Positions 19,127 through 28,357 of a stretch of 64,000 bases of DNA are shown here, in pieces. The stretch is taken from the NCBI RefSeq assembly GCF_014205295.1, contig NZ_JACHNF010000001.1, forward strand, positions 1,488,001-1,552,000, read 5' to 3'. Below the pieces are notes generated by a model that searched no databases, had not been told where the DNA came from, and saw only the letters and a program-made list of their open reading frames with translations. A program made the translations under genes and the position numbers. Source of the DNA: Kribbella solani (lineage in GTDB: Bacteria > Actinomycetota > Actinomycetes > Propionibacteriales > Kribbellaceae). The first letter of the stretch is position 1, and every line of letters starts with the position of its first letter.

Positions 19127-22100
19127 TCAGCTTGCAGCGTAGGAGCGCAGTACCTCGAAGGGATCCTCGCCAGCCGCGGTGGGTAGGTTGCGAGCCTGGA
19201 GATACCTGTTCACAAAATCAGCCGACTGCTCCGGCCAAGACTGCGCGAGATGGAGTGCATCCGCTGGGGCGATACTCGCGAGGACTGTTCTGCCGAGGTG
19301 CGTGAAGATATCTAGAACCGAGGAATCCTGCGTCCAGGACGATGGTTGTTCGACCCGCAGGTAGGTGAGGAACTCAGGTGGGAAATGCGCAGGTGAATAC
19401 TCTCTGTACGACTTTGCCGAAATCCGAGCGTCGACTTCGAGTCGAAGCTGTCGAAACTTCTCCCGGGTGTGTGAGCCGGTCAGTCTTTCGGCAAGCCAGA
19501 GCGCGGTAACAACTGCCGGTGCGGCGTGCAACTCGACTGCGGTAATACCTGCTTGCATGTCTGGCAGATCGTCTAGCAACGAAGGATGAGACAGCACGAT
19601 CCCTGTCAGTTCGACTGCGCAGCTGAGATCCAGCGGCGGCGGAAGTGCGTGAGCGAGAAGCTCGGTGACGTAGTCGACCGGCAGCTGGGACGCCGTCTTG
19701 GACAGCAGCACCAGAAGGCCGCGCTTGACGTTGTCGTTGATGGGCGGCTGATCGCTGAGCAGACGCCGGATGGACTCGAACCATTGGAAGTCGCCAGGAA
19801 GAATGCGATCTGAGCCCAAGTTTCCGGAGCTCAGGAGTTCGATGGCCGCGATCTGCTGGATCGCGAATACGTCGCTGTGACGCCATCGAGATTGTTGTCC
19901 GTACCCTGCGGCAAGGAATCCTACGCGAACCGTGGCCTCTCGCTGGCAGTCACCCAGGAGTGCCGCCTCAAGGACCATCGGGTCCTCGCTCCAATTGGTC
20001 CGGACGCCGAGCCGCAACTCCCACCACGGTAGCTCGTCATCGGGGTAGCCGACGCCAAGGACTTCGAGGACGGATGCCCAAGCCGTGTTGTCCAGACCGG
20101 CACGCCATAGGTGGACGAGGGGGCGCCACCGGTCGGCTGCGTCTGGGCCGACGAGGTCCTTGACGGGGACCGGGTCGGGGTCGAGTGCCACGCGGAGGAT
20201 TGTCAGGTTTGCGGTGTAGCAGGCGCGGCGGCGGACGGGGTCGTACGGGAGGGGGTGGTAGAGCGGGTCGCCGGTGTCGGGGCGGGGGAGTTCTCGGCGG
20301 AGGAGTTCGCTGATGGTGTTGCGGAGGGGTTGTTGCTGCTCGGCGGGTAGGCGGTTCGCGAGTTCGGTGACGAAGAGGCGGATCGGCAGACGGGTGCTGA
20401 TCGGTTGATGGCTCAGGAGGCGGCGGAGGAGGGTGTCGTCGAGGCTGGTCGGCTGGGGGTTGAGGTCGGTGGCTTCGAGTTCGTGGTGGCGCATCAGCCG
20501 GACGAGTAGATCCAGGATCAGTTCGGCGACGAGGAATTCGCCGAAAGTGGCATGCAGGAACTCGTACGCGCTGCGTTGCTCCCGGTCGGCCCTCGGGTTG
20601 TGGACGAACATGAACTCGCCGAGTACCCGATCAGCGGACGTCAGTGGTTGGAGCGCGGGTGATCCGGTGGCGGTGTCGTCCAGGGCGTTCAGGTCGGCGT
20701 TGAGTTCGGCGTCGGTGATGTGCTGCCGGCCACGGTTGAACATGCCGAAGGCGGCGTACTGCAGCTGCCTCCGCTGCCGACGTTGCAGCACAGCCTGGTG
20801 GGCGGCGGACTGATCCGGCGCGCTCTTCTCGGTGATCTGCCGGGTGATGAAGCGGTCCATGATCCGCTGGTACAGCTCGCTCTGGGTCAGGTTCGCGCCG
20901 CTCAGCTGGTTCGTACCGAGCTCCGCCAGGTACACCGCGAGCATCAGCAGGAGCAGCGGCTGGCAGGTGAGCTCGCTGATTTCGTCCGAGTCGGTCATCT
21001 CGTCCGCGTCGAGCGGGACGAAATCGGCGATGTCTTGATGCGCGGCGTTCCACGCGTCGAGCCAGCGTTCGATCCGCGGCCGGTCGAACTCGCGGAGTTT
21101 GATCATCGGCGTACCGGGCGCGATCTCCGCGCGATCCGCCACGACGGTGCGGGACGTGACGATGACAGCGGTCGGCTTACCCAAGTTCTGGGCGCGCTTC
21201 TGGAAGGCCTCGACCTTCGACAAGTACGCCGACTGCGTCACGCCGGTCGCTTGGACCAGTTCGTCGAAGCCGTCGAGCAGTACGACCAGCCGGCACCGAT
21301 GCGTACAGGTCAGGTCGGCGCAGGACGTGCAGTCACATTCCTGGCGTAGGTCTTCGAGGTCGGCGTTCGGGCGTTGGAGCGTACGTTGCAACTCTTTGTT
21401 GATCTGGATGGTCAGTTCGTCATCCGGGTTCACCGAGCGAAGCGGAATCCGGACGACGGCGAAGGAGTCGGCCGGTAGCTGAGCGGCCAGGACCTCGGTC
21501 AGCAGCGACTTCCCGGCTCCCGGATGGCCGAGGAGCAGCAACGGCAGGCCAGCGCCCTCGGGGCTGGCCAGGTAGCTCGCGAGGTACTCGACAAGCGACG
21601 AGTGCTCCGGCTGGTTCGACCACCAGTCTTCGTCCGTCGGCTGGGAGTGATCGTTGGCGACGGCGTAGTGGAACGACGGCTCGACGAATCCGTCCCGGAC
21701 CGTCGGCGACGCGACGGCCGGGTTGCGCGTACGCAGCAGGGGCTCGTCGAGGACTTCGCGAGCTACCAGCTCCAGCTGCTCGCGGTAGCTGTTCCGCCCG
21801 GGGCGGGTGCCGGGCAGCGCCATCGTGAGGAGCGTACGGAGGTCGCCGAGTGCTGACGTTTGGGTGTGGATCAGGTCGCGGGTGGCGGCGTGTTCGTTGA
21901 GCAGCACCCAGAGGCTGAACGGGGCTGACTCGCCGAGTTCCAGCATGCGGCTGCGGTAGAGCCGGGCCGAACGGTCGACGATTGCCTTTGAGAGGGCATC
22001 GTGGGGTGCGGGTCCCTTCCAGGCTTCTAGGCCGGTGAAGAAGTCCAAGCAGCGGGTGGCGAGGCGCTCGTAGTACGGGCGGAGGTTGCGCTCGAGGTTC

Positions 22101-22594
22101 GCGTCGATGCCGAGCTCGGGCGACGACATCGGCACCTTCGCATCGAACAGATCGTCCGCCGCGGACTGCGCGGACCGCGCGGAGCCGGTGAGGTCGGTGA
22201 GGTTGGAGAGCCGGTGGCGCTCGCGGTCGGTGAGTTTCAGGTCCCGGTGGGCGCGGCCGATGGTTTCCGGGAGGGCGTCGAAGAACGACGACACGGTGGT
22301 GATCGTGTGCGCGGCGGCGATCAGTTCGAGTTGGTCTTTGCCCTTGGTGCCGCGGAGTCGCTTGGAGACCTCGCCGACCATGGCGTCGAGCAGGCCGACC
22401 GCTTCGTTCTTGGGGTCGGCCAGCGACAGCCAGGCCGCCGCGGTGAGGCCGGCGATCGGCCCGCCGGCCACCGCGGCCGCGCCGGCCCCGGCGAAGAGAG
22501 CGGTGCCGAACACGCGCTCCAGCACCGTTCGGCTCCGGTTGTCGAGGTCCAGAACGGCCAGCGCGCCGCGGAAGGTGTAGGGGGACAGCGCCAC
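19127..22594 (-). CDS. NACHT-domain STAND ATPase (NNH7-like N-terminus), putative defence sensor
   Basis: A 1155-residue signal-transducing ATPase. Residues 1 to about 330 are helical and resemble NACHT N-terminal helical domain 7 (FRGALAVLD; then EVSKRLRGT; then AAAHTITTVSSFFDALP). The NACHT ATPase follows, with Walker A GHPGAGKSLL near residue 355 and Walker B VVLLDGFDEL near 435-442. A sensor-like VIVTSRTVVADRAE and FLHATFGEFLVAELI come next. The last 450 residues are helical repeat-like and would be the ligand-sensing part. A Cys-rich insertion (CDCTSCADLTCTHRC) lies just before Walker B. Such proteins include bacterial antiphage NACHT systems; the trigger is unknown. GTG 22594 is preferred because GAGGAG lies 8 nt upstream. 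It stands alone, divergent from glpF. Confidence 0.85.
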   Translation of the reverse strand: MALSPYTFRGALAVLDLDNRSRTVLERVFGTALFAGAGAAAVAGGPIAGLTAAAWLSLADPKNEAVGLLDAMVGEVSKRLRGTKGKDQLELIAAAHTITTVSSFFDALPETIGRAHRDLKLTDRERHRLSNLTDLTGSARSAQSAADDLFDAKVPMSSPELGIDANLERNLRPYYERLATRCLDFFTGLEAWKGPAPHDALSKAIVDRSARLYRSRMLELGESAPFSLWVLLNEHAATRDLIHTQTSALGDLRTLLTMALPGTRPGRNSYREQLELVAREVLDEPLLRTRNPAVASPTVRDGFVEPSFHYAVANDHSQPTDEDWWSNQPEHSSLVEYLASYLASPEGAGLPLLLLGHPGAGKSLLTEVLAAQLPADSFAVVRIPLRSVNPDDELTIQINKELQRTLQRPNADLEDLRQECDCTSCADLTCTHRCRLVVLLDGFDELVQATGVTQSAYLSKVEAFQKRAQNLGKPTAVIVTSRTVVADRAEIAPGTPMIKLREFDRPRIERWLDAWNAAHQDIADFVPLDADEMTDSDEISELTCQPLLLLMLAVYLAELGTNQLSGANLTQSELYQRIMDRFITRQITEKSAPDQSAAHQAVLQRRQRRQLQYAAFGMFNRGRQHITDAELNADLNALDDTATGSPALQPLTSADRVLGEFMFVHNPRADREQRSAYEFLHATFGEFLVAELILDLLVRLMRHHELEATDLNPQPTSLDDTLLRRLLSHQPISTRLPIRLFVTELANRLPAEQQQPLRNTISELLRRELPRPDTGDPLYHPLPYDPVRRRACYTANLTILRVALDPDPVPVKDLVGPDAADRWRPLVHLWRAGLDNTAWASVLEVLGVGYPDDELPWWELRLGVRTNWSEDPMVLEAALLGDCQREATVRVGFLAAGYGQQSRWRHSDVFAIQQIAAIELLSSGNLGSDRILPGDFQWFESIRRLLSDQPPINDNVKRGLLVLLSKTASQLPVDYVTELLAHALPPPLDLSCAVELTGIVLSHPSLLDDLPDMQAGITAVELHAAPAVVTALWLAERLTGSHTREKFRQLRLEVDARISAKSYREYSPAHFPPEFLTYLRVEQPSSWTQDSSVLDIFTHLGRTVLASIAPADALHLAQSWPEQSADFVNRYLQARNLPTAAGEDPFEVLRSYAAS

Positions 22595-22693
22595 GACCGG
22601 TGCTCCTCGGGCCGAGATGGAAACGAGGGCCAAACGTTACCGTCGGCGACCGTCTCGCGCCGCCCCGGCGAGTACGTTTCGTAGCAGGTTCCG

Positions 22694-22716
22694 ACCGTTC
22701 GACAATGTCGAACGGT
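22694..22716. promoter_or_regulatory. Perfect inverted repeat, likely operator for the glpF operon (GylR candidate)
   Basis: ACCGTTCGACA, one central A, TGTCGAACGGT: 11-bp perfect arms. It lies 5 bp upstream of a promoter-like -35 and between the divergent NACHT and glpF genes. IclR-family regulators such as GylR bind sites of this kind. No second copy was seen near gylR or the second glpK. Confidence 0.55.
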
Positions 22717-22721
22717 GAGCG

Positions 22722-22750
22722 TTGTGCCGCCTCGCGATCGCTCCTAGATT
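22722..22750 (+). promoter_or_regulatory. Promoter of the glpF-glpK-glpD operon
   Basis: TTGTGC (22722-22727) and TAGATT (22745-22750) are separated by exactly 17 bp, 42 bp before the glpF start. The inverted repeat at 22694-22716 abuts it upstream. Read by eye. Confidence 0.5.
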
Positions 22751-22792
22751 CCAGCCAGCCGTGGTTGGCACGGCGGGGAAGGGAGGTTCGGT

Positions 22793-23626
22793 ATGGCTAC
22801 GACCGAAGCGGTCAAGGCGAAGACCCTTCTGGGGGAGTGCTCAGCCGAGTTCCTGGGCACGTTCATCCTGATCCTGTTCGGCGTCGGTGTGGTGGCACAG
22901 GTGGTGGCCGGAGGCCTGGGGAACCACGACTCGATCGCGTGGGCCTGGGGTCTCGGGGTGACGATGGGGGTGTACGTCGCGGGCCGGATGACCGGCGCGC
23001 ACCTCAATCCGGCGGTGACGATCGCATTGGCGGCGTTCCGCGGTTTCAGCTGGAAGAAGGTGCTGCCGTACTCGCTGGCGCAGTTCCTCGGCGCGTTCCT
23101 GGCCGCGCTGGTGGTGCGCTGGAACTACAGCGAGGCGCTCGGCAAGTTCGATCCCGGGCACACCATCAAGAGCCAGTTCGTCTTCTCGACGCTGCCCGGC
23201 AACGGCAGTACGGAGCTCGGCGTCCACATGTGGGGCGGTTTCCGCGACCAGATCATCGGCACCGCGATCCTGATGCTGCTGATCCTGGCCATCGTCGACC
23301 TCCGCAACACCGCGCCGGCGGCCAACCTGGCCCCGCTGCTGATCGGCCTGGTGGTCGTCGGCATCGGCATGGCCTGGGGTACGAACGCCGGGTACGCGAT
23401 CAACCCCGCCCGTGACTTCGGGCCCAGGCTCGCGTCCTTGATCACCGGCTACGGCGGTGCGCTCAAGGACCAGTTCGGGGAGCTCTATTTCTGGGTACCG
23501 ATCGTGGCGCCGATCATCGGCGCGCTGGTCGGTGCCGCCCTGTACGACCTGCTGATCGGCCGCTTCCTGCCGATCGCCGACGAGGAAGAGGAACCCGGCC
23601 GGGTGCCGGAGGAGAAGACCGCATGA
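22793..23626 (+). CDS. glpF: Glycerol uptake facilitator (MIP/aquaglyceroporin family)
   Basis: An inner-membrane channel that lets glycerol enter by facilitated diffusion. The 277-residue protein has six membrane helices and both pore NPA boxes, HLNPAVTIA and INPARDFGPR. The Asp after the second NPA is the mark of glycerol-conducting members. The C-terminus is acidic (DEEEEPG). GGGAGG precedes the ATG by 7 nt. It is first in the glpF-glpK-glpD operon, under the putative GylR operator at 22694-22716. Confidence 0.95.
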   Translation: MATTEAVKAKTLLGECSAEFLGTFILILFGVGVVAQVVAGGLGNHDSIAWAWGLGVTMGVYVAGRMTGAHLNPAVTIALAAFRGFSWKKVLPYSLAQFLGAFLAALVVRWNYSEALGKFDPGHTIKSQFVFSTLPGNGSTELGVHMWGGFRDQIIGTAILMLLILAIVDLRNTAPAANLAPLLIGLVVVGIGMAWGTNAGYAINPARDFGPRLASLITGYGGALKDQFGELYFWVPIVAPIIGALVGAALYDLLIGRFLPIADEEEEPGRVPEEKTA

Positions 23627-23668
23627 CACATCCCCTGCAACTCCTGCAGTGTGAGGAGAGGACTATCC

Positions 23669-25186
23669 ATGGCTGACTTCGTCGGTGCCGTCGACCAAGG
23701 CACCACGAGTACCCGCTTCATGATCTTCGACCATTCCGGTAACGAGGTGGGCATCCACCAGCTGGAGCATGAGCAGATCCTGCCGCAGGCCGGCTGGGTC
23801 GAGCACAACCCGGTGGAGATCTGGGAGCGGACGAGTTCGGTGATCCGGACCGCGATGAACGCGAAGGGTCTGCAGGCCAGTGATCTGGCCGCGCTCGGGA
23901 TCACCAACCAGCGCGAGACCGCGGTGGTCTGGAACCGCAAGACCGGGCGGCCGTACTACAACGCGATCGTCTGGCAGGACACCCGTACGGACCGGATCGC
24001 CGCCGCGCTGGAGCGGGAAGGCAAGGGCGACGTGATCCGGCAGAAGGCGGGGCTGCCGCCGGCGACCTACTTCTCAGCCGGCAAGGTGCAGTGGATTCTG
24101 GAGAACGTCGACGGGGTCCGCGAGGCCGCCGAAGCCGGTGACGCCGTGTTCGGCAACACCGACACCTGGCTGCTCTGGAACCTGACCGGTGGCACCGAGG
24201 GCGGCGTCCACATCACCGACGTCACCAACGCCAGCCGGACCATGCTGATGAACCTCGAGACCCTGGACTGGGACGACGAGTTGATCAGCTTCTTCAACAT
24301 CCCGCGGCAGATGCTGCCGGAGATCCGCCCGTCGTCGGACCCGAACAAGTACGGTGAGACGCTGCGGAACGGGCCGTTCGGTGGCGTGATCGGACTGACC
24401 GGCGACCTGGGTGACCAGCAGGCGGCGACCGTCGGCCAGGTCTGCTTCAATCCGGGCGAGGCCAAGAACACGTACGGCACCGGCAACTTCATGCTGCTGA
24501 ACACCGGTACCGAGCTGGTCCGGTCGAAGGCCGGTCTGCTCAGCACGATGGCCTACAAGTTCGGCGACGAGGCACCGGTGTACGCGCTGGAGGGTTCGAT
24601 CGCGGTCACCGGGTCCGCGGTGCAGTGGCTGCGTGACCAGCTCGGCATCATCTCCGGCGCGAGTGAGACCGAGACGCTGGCCCGTCAGGTCGCGGACAAC
24701 GGCGGCGTGTACTTCGTACCGGCGTTCTCCGGGCTGTTCGCGCCGTACTGGCGATCGGACGCGCGCGGGGCGATCGTCGGCCTGTCCAGGTTCAACACCA
24801 ACGCGCACCTGGCCCGCGCGACGCTGGAAGCGATCTGCTACCAGAGCAAGGACGTCGCCGACGCGATGGAGAAGGACTCGGGCGTGAAGCTCGACGTGCT
24901 CAAGGTCGACGGCGGCGTGACGGCGAACGAACTCTGCATGCAGATGCAGGCGGACATCCTCGGCGTCCCGGTGAGCAAGCCGGTCGTCGCGGAGACGACG
25001 GCACTCGGCGCGGCGTACGCGGCGGGGCTGGCGGTCGGGTTCTGGAAGAACAAGGAAGAGCTCGTCCAGAACTGGAACGAGGACAAGCGGTGGTCGCCGG
25101 AGTGGAACGACGAGCAGCGGACCAAGGGGTACGCCGGGTGGCAGAAGGCCGTCCAGCGCACCCTCGACTGGGTCGACGTCGACTGA
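23669..25186 (+). CDS. glpK: Glycerol kinase 1
   Basis: A cytosolic FGGY-family kinase that converts glycerol and ATP to sn-glycerol 3-phosphate, trapping imported glycerol. The 505-residue length is normal. Signatures are [14 protein letters not shown] (phosphate 1 loop), QNRET-like [24 protein letters not shown] (phosphate 2 loop), and [11 protein letters not shown] (adenosine site). The ATG at 23669 follows GAGGAGAGGAC. It lies 42 bp after glpF and 45 bp before glpD. A second glycerol kinase sits at 28344-29861. Confidence 0.96.
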   Translation: MADFVGAVDQGTTSTRFMIFDHSGNEVGIHQLEHEQILPQAGWVEHNPVEIWERTSSVIRTAMNAKGLQASDLAALGITNQRETAVVWNRKTGRPYYNAIVWQDTRTDRIAAALEREGKGDVIRQKAGLPPATYFSAGKVQWILENVDGVREAAEAGDAVFGNTDTWLLWNLTGGTEGGVHITDVTNASRTMLMNLETLDWDDELISFFNIPRQMLPEIRPSSDPNKYGETLRNGPFGGVIGLTGDLGDQQAATVGQVCFNPGEAKNTYGTGNFMLLNTGTELVRSKAGLLSTMAYKFGDEAPVYALEGSIAVTGSAVQWLRDQLGIISGASETETLARQVADNGGVYFVPAFSGLFAPYWRSDARGAIVGLSRFNTNAHLARATLEAICYQSKDVADAMEKDSGVKLDVLKVDGGVTANELCMQMQADILGVPVSKPVVAETTALGAAYAAGLAVGFWKNKEELVQNWNEDKRWSPEWNDEQRTKGYAGWQKAVQRTLDWVDVD

Positions 25187-25231
25187 CCAGCGGCACCTCA
25201 CGGCAGTACTGAAATCGGAAGGAACACCACA

Positions 25232-26944
25232 GTGGCTGTAGTGGCTCTGTCACCGCAAGCAAGGGCCGCCGCGATCGACGCGATGGCCGACGGACGGGAA
25301 CTGGACGTCCTGGTGATCGGTGGCGGGGTGGTCGGCACCGGCTCGGCGCTCGATGCCGCGACCCGGGGCCTGACCACCGGACTGCTGGAGGCCCGCGACT
25401 TCGCGAGCGGGACCTCCAGCCGGTCCAGCAAGCTGATCCATGGTGGCCTGCGCTACCTGGAGATGCTGGACTTCCGGCTCGTGCACGAGGCGCTGCAGGA
25501 GCGCGGCCTGCTCCTGCAGCGCCTGGCACCGCACCTGGTCAAGCCGGTGCCGTTCCTGTACCCGCTCCAGCACCGCTGGTGGGAGCGGTTCTACGCGGGC
25601 GCGGGCGTCGCGCTGTACGACGGGATGGCGGTCACCTCCGGGCTTGGCGCCGGGCTGCCGATCCACCGGCACCTGACCCGGCGGGGCGCGATGCGGCTGG
25701 TTCCGTCGCTGAAGAAGTCCGCGCTGGTCGGCGCGTTGCAGTACTACGACGCGCAGGTCGACGACGCGCGGCACACGATGGAGCTGGCGCGGACCGCGGC
25801 CTCGTACGGCGCGCACGTGGCAAACCGCGTCAAGGTCACCGGCTTCCTGCGCCAGGGTGAGCGCGTCACCGGCGTGCAGGCGAAGGACCTGGAGAGCGGT
25901 CGCGAGTTCGAGGTACGGGCCAAGCAGGTCGTGAACGCGACCGGGGTCTGGACCGACGACACGCAGGCGATGGTGGGGGAGCGCGGGCAGTACCACGTCC
26001 GCGCTTCGAAGGGCATCCACCTGGTCGTACCGAAGGACCGGATCCAGTCCAGCACCGGGATGATCCTGCGGACCGAGAAGTCGGTGCTGTTCATCATCCC
26101 GTGGGGCCGGCACTGGCTGATCGGCACGACCGACACCGACTGGCACCTGGACAAGGCGCACCCGGCGGCGACGAGCAAGGACATCGAGTACCTGCTCGAC
26201 CATGTGAACGCGGTCCTCACCACGCCGTTGACCCGGGAGGACGTCGAGGGCGTGTACGCCGGTCTGCGGCCGTTGCTCGCGGGCGAGTCGGAGAGTACGT
26301 CGAAGCTGTCCCGCGAACATGTCGTCGCGCACGCCGCACCCGGTCTCGTGGTGGTTGCCGGGGGCAAGTACACGACGTATCGGGTGATGGCCAAGGACGC
26401 GATCGACGCGGCCGCGGACGCGCTCGACGGGCGGGTACCGCGCAGTGTCACGAAGAACATTCCGCTGGTCGGCGCGGACGGCTATCAGGCGCTGTGGAAC
26501 CAGCGGTACCTGTTGTCGCAGCGGTCCGGTCTGCACGTCGCCCGGATCGAGCACCTGCTCAACCGGTACGGCGTACTGGTCAACGAGGTGCTCGCACTGG
26601 TCGAGGAAGACCCGTCGCTGGGCGAGCAACTGCCCGGCACGCAGGACTACCTGAAGGCCGAGATCGTGTACGGCGCCAAGGCCGAAGGTGCTCGGCATCT
26701 CGACGACATCCTGGCCCGGCGGACCCGGATCTCGATCGAAGCCTGGGACCGCGGCGTCGGCGCCGCCGAGGCAGCCGCCCGCCTGGTCGCCCCGGTCCTC
26801 GGCTGGGACCAGGCCACCATCGACCGGGAGGTGTCGTTCTACCTGCAGCGAGTCCAGTCCGAACGCGACTCCCAGGACCAGCCGGACGACGAGTCAGCCG
26901 ACAAGGTCCGCCTGGGCGCCCCCGACATCGTCTCCCCAGCCTGA
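25232..26944 (+). CDS. glpD: Glycerol-3-phosphate dehydrogenase, FAD-dependent
   Basis: A membrane-associated flavoenzyme that oxidises glycerol 3-phosphate to dihydroxyacetone phosphate and passes electrons to the quinone pool. The 570-residue protein has the FAD-binding Rossmann motif VLVIGGGVVGTGSALDA at residues 28-44. The family signatures SSRSSKLIHGGLRYLE and GGKYTTYRVMA follow. The C-terminal domain is the DAO_C helical type with an acidic tail. The GTG start follows GAAGGAA. It is the last gene of the glycerol operon and is followed by a strong terminator (26964-26993). Confidence 0.95.
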   Translation: MAVVALSPQARAAAIDAMADGRELDVLVIGGGVVGTGSALDAATRGLTTGLLEARDFASGTSSRSSKLIHGGLRYLEMLDFRLVHEALQERGLLLQRLAPHLVKPVPFLYPLQHRWWERFYAGAGVALYDGMAVTSGLGAGLPIHRHLTRRGAMRLVPSLKKSALVGALQYYDAQVDDARHTMELARTAASYGAHVANRVKVTGFLRQGERVTGVQAKDLESGREFEVRAKQVVNATGVWTDDTQAMVGERGQYHVRASKGIHLVVPKDRIQSSTGMILRTEKSVLFIIPWGRHWLIGTTDTDWHLDKAHPAATSKDIEYLLDHVNAVLTTPLTREDVEGVYAGLRPLLAGESESTSKLSREHVVAHAAPGLVVVAGGKYTTYRVMAKDAIDAAADALDGRVPRSVTKNIPLVGADGYQALWNQRYLLSQRSGLHVARIEHLLNRYGVLVNEVLALVEEDPSLGEQLPGTQDYLKAEIVYGAKAEGARHLDDILARRTRISIEAWDRGVGAAEAAARLVAPVLGWDQATIDREVSFYLQRVQSERDSQDQPDDESADKVRLGAPDIVSPA

Positions 26945-26963
26945 CCGACCGCCCCGGAGGGGT

Positions 26964-26993
26964 GAGGAGGGCCGCGATCGCGCGGCCCTCCTC
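26964..26993 (+). terminator. Terminator of the glpFKD operon
   Basis: Perfect 12-bp arms (GAGGAGGGCCGC and GCGGCCCTCCTC) around a 6-nt loop, followed by GATCATTT, 19 bp after the glpD stop. Confidence 0.75.
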
Positions 26994-27083
26994 GATCATT
27001 TCGACCCAGATCGAAAGGCCGGTCCGCTGACCTCGGCCGATGGAAGGTTGATCCCGACGGCAAGTCGCAGTTGGGAGATGCCG

Positions 27084-28325
27084 ATGGCTATCAGGTTCGG
27101 ACGCGGGAAGAACAAGCCGGTGTACACCGGGATCAACACCCAGGAGCAGCAGCAGAGCATTGACAAGATCCGCTCCCTGCGCCGGAACTCGCGCGGCCAC
27201 CGGCCGGACGCCGACGCATTGGACAGCCGCGACATCGAGGTCGGGTCCAGGATCGAGCGGATCGCACTGATCACCCGGGAGCTGAGCGGGCTTCCCGGCG
27301 GCGGCAACGGCTGGTGGCATGCCGAACGGAGCCGTCGGGACGACCTGCAGATCTGGTTCGACCGGAATTCCAGGCCGGTAGGTCCGGAAGGCACTCTGAA
27401 CGTCGGTGGCCGGGCGTGGGAAGTGATCGGCGAAATGACCGGGCAGAGCCGCGCCGGCTTCGGGCAGCCGGCTTTCGGTTCGGCTGTCGAAGAGCAGCGT
27501 GACGTCTTGTTCGCGCTGGTCGCCGAGGAGGCCGATCGCGCCGCGATCGGCGCTCCGGACGCGCCACCGCACCGGCCGCCGTACGAAGCCAGCGGCCCCG
27601 GCTATCCGCGGCAGCGGCTGAACTCGCTGGCCGTCAGCGAGATCTGGTTGCAGCAAAAGTTCGGCGAGGTCGTGGACGCGATGCGTACCGATGGCATCGT
27701 CAGCGACCAGACTGCCCGCCGATTGCTGGCCCAAGCGCCCAAGGATGTGGCGGTGGTGGCGAGCTACGGCCGGGCGCTGGCTGATGGCACGCTGGACCCG
27801 AAGAGCTACCAGGAACGGACGGCAAGGCCGGCGAACCTCCAGCTGAGTCGATCCGCGACCGCCGTTCAGGGTCTTCTCGACGACCTGGCCAAGCAGGCAG
27901 GCGCGAACCCGCGGCTGTTCATCCGCGAGGTCCATCTCGCGTCGCCCCCGCAGAAGTCGTGGCAGATCGCAGGTCGTCTGCTGGCGAACTCGCCGCTGCA
28001 GGCTCAGTCTCCGGAGAAGTACCTGGAAACCAAGGAGCAGCTGAGCGTCGTGGTCGAAGCGCAACTCGGCACACTGACCGCGACGGCTCCCCGCGATCCT
28101 GAAGCGGCCCGCGAGCAGGCTCGTGCCGGGATTCTCGAGGCGCTCGGAAAGCTGGAAGCCGCCGCGGCGACTCCCGAAGCACCTGCCGTCCAGGAGAAGT
28201 TCATCGATCCCCGAGTTGGCGTCGCTCAGCCCGGTGGCGCCTCGGCGCCGCCGCCGGGGAGCGCGGGTGGGGCACGCCCGGACCATCTGAAGTCGCACAA
28301 CCACGGCCAGCAGCTGGGCTCGTAG
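27084..28325 (+). CDS. Hypothetical protein between glpD and the second glycerol kinase
   Basis: A 413-residue protein I do not recognise. The N-terminus is basic (FGRGKNKP). The middle is helical, with YPRQRLNSLAVSEIW and ARRLLAQAPKDV. The C-terminal 40 residues are rich in Ala, Pro, Gly and Ser and look disordered. No signal peptide, membrane helix or catalytic motif is seen. GGGAG lies 6 nt before the ATG at 27084; an ATG at 27078 is too close to it. The gene starts 90 bp after a terminator and is convergent with glpK2, so it is not part of the glycerol operon. It could be a recent local insertion or lineage-specific gene. Confidence 0.7.
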   Translation: MAIRFGRGKNKPVYTGINTQEQQQSIDKIRSLRRNSRGHRPDADALDSRDIEVGSRIERIALITRELSGLPGGGNGWWHAERSRRDDLQIWFDRNSRPVGPEGTLNVGGRAWEVIGEMTGQSRAGFGQPAFGSAVEEQRDVLFALVAEEADRAAIGAPDAPPHRPPYEASGPGYPRQRLNSLAVSEIWLQQKFGEVVDAMRTDGIVSDQTARRLLAQAPKDVAVVASYGRALADGTLDPKSYQERTARPANLQLSRSATAVQGLLDDLAKQAGANPRLFIREVHLASPPQKSWQIAGRLLANSPLQAQSPEKYLETKEQLSVVVEAQLGTLTATAPRDPEAAREQARAGILEALGKLEAAAATPEAPAVQEKFIDPRVGVAQPGGASAPPPGSAGGARPDHLKSHNHGQQLGS

Positions 28326-28357
28326 CCTCAGGGCATCTGGTCCTCAGGGCATCTGGT
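28326..28357. repeat. 16-bp tandem duplication at the end of glpK2
   Basis: CCTCAGGGCATCTGGT occurs twice back to back, followed by CCTC. The right copy contains the glpK2 stop codon and last codons. The left copy is a spare version downstream of the stop. Likely replication slippage. Confidence 0.8.

Noticed and set aside
22694..22716. LexA box upstream of glpF
   Set aside because: The half site TTCGACA does not fit GAAC-N4-GTTC spacing. A glycerol regulator site is more likely.
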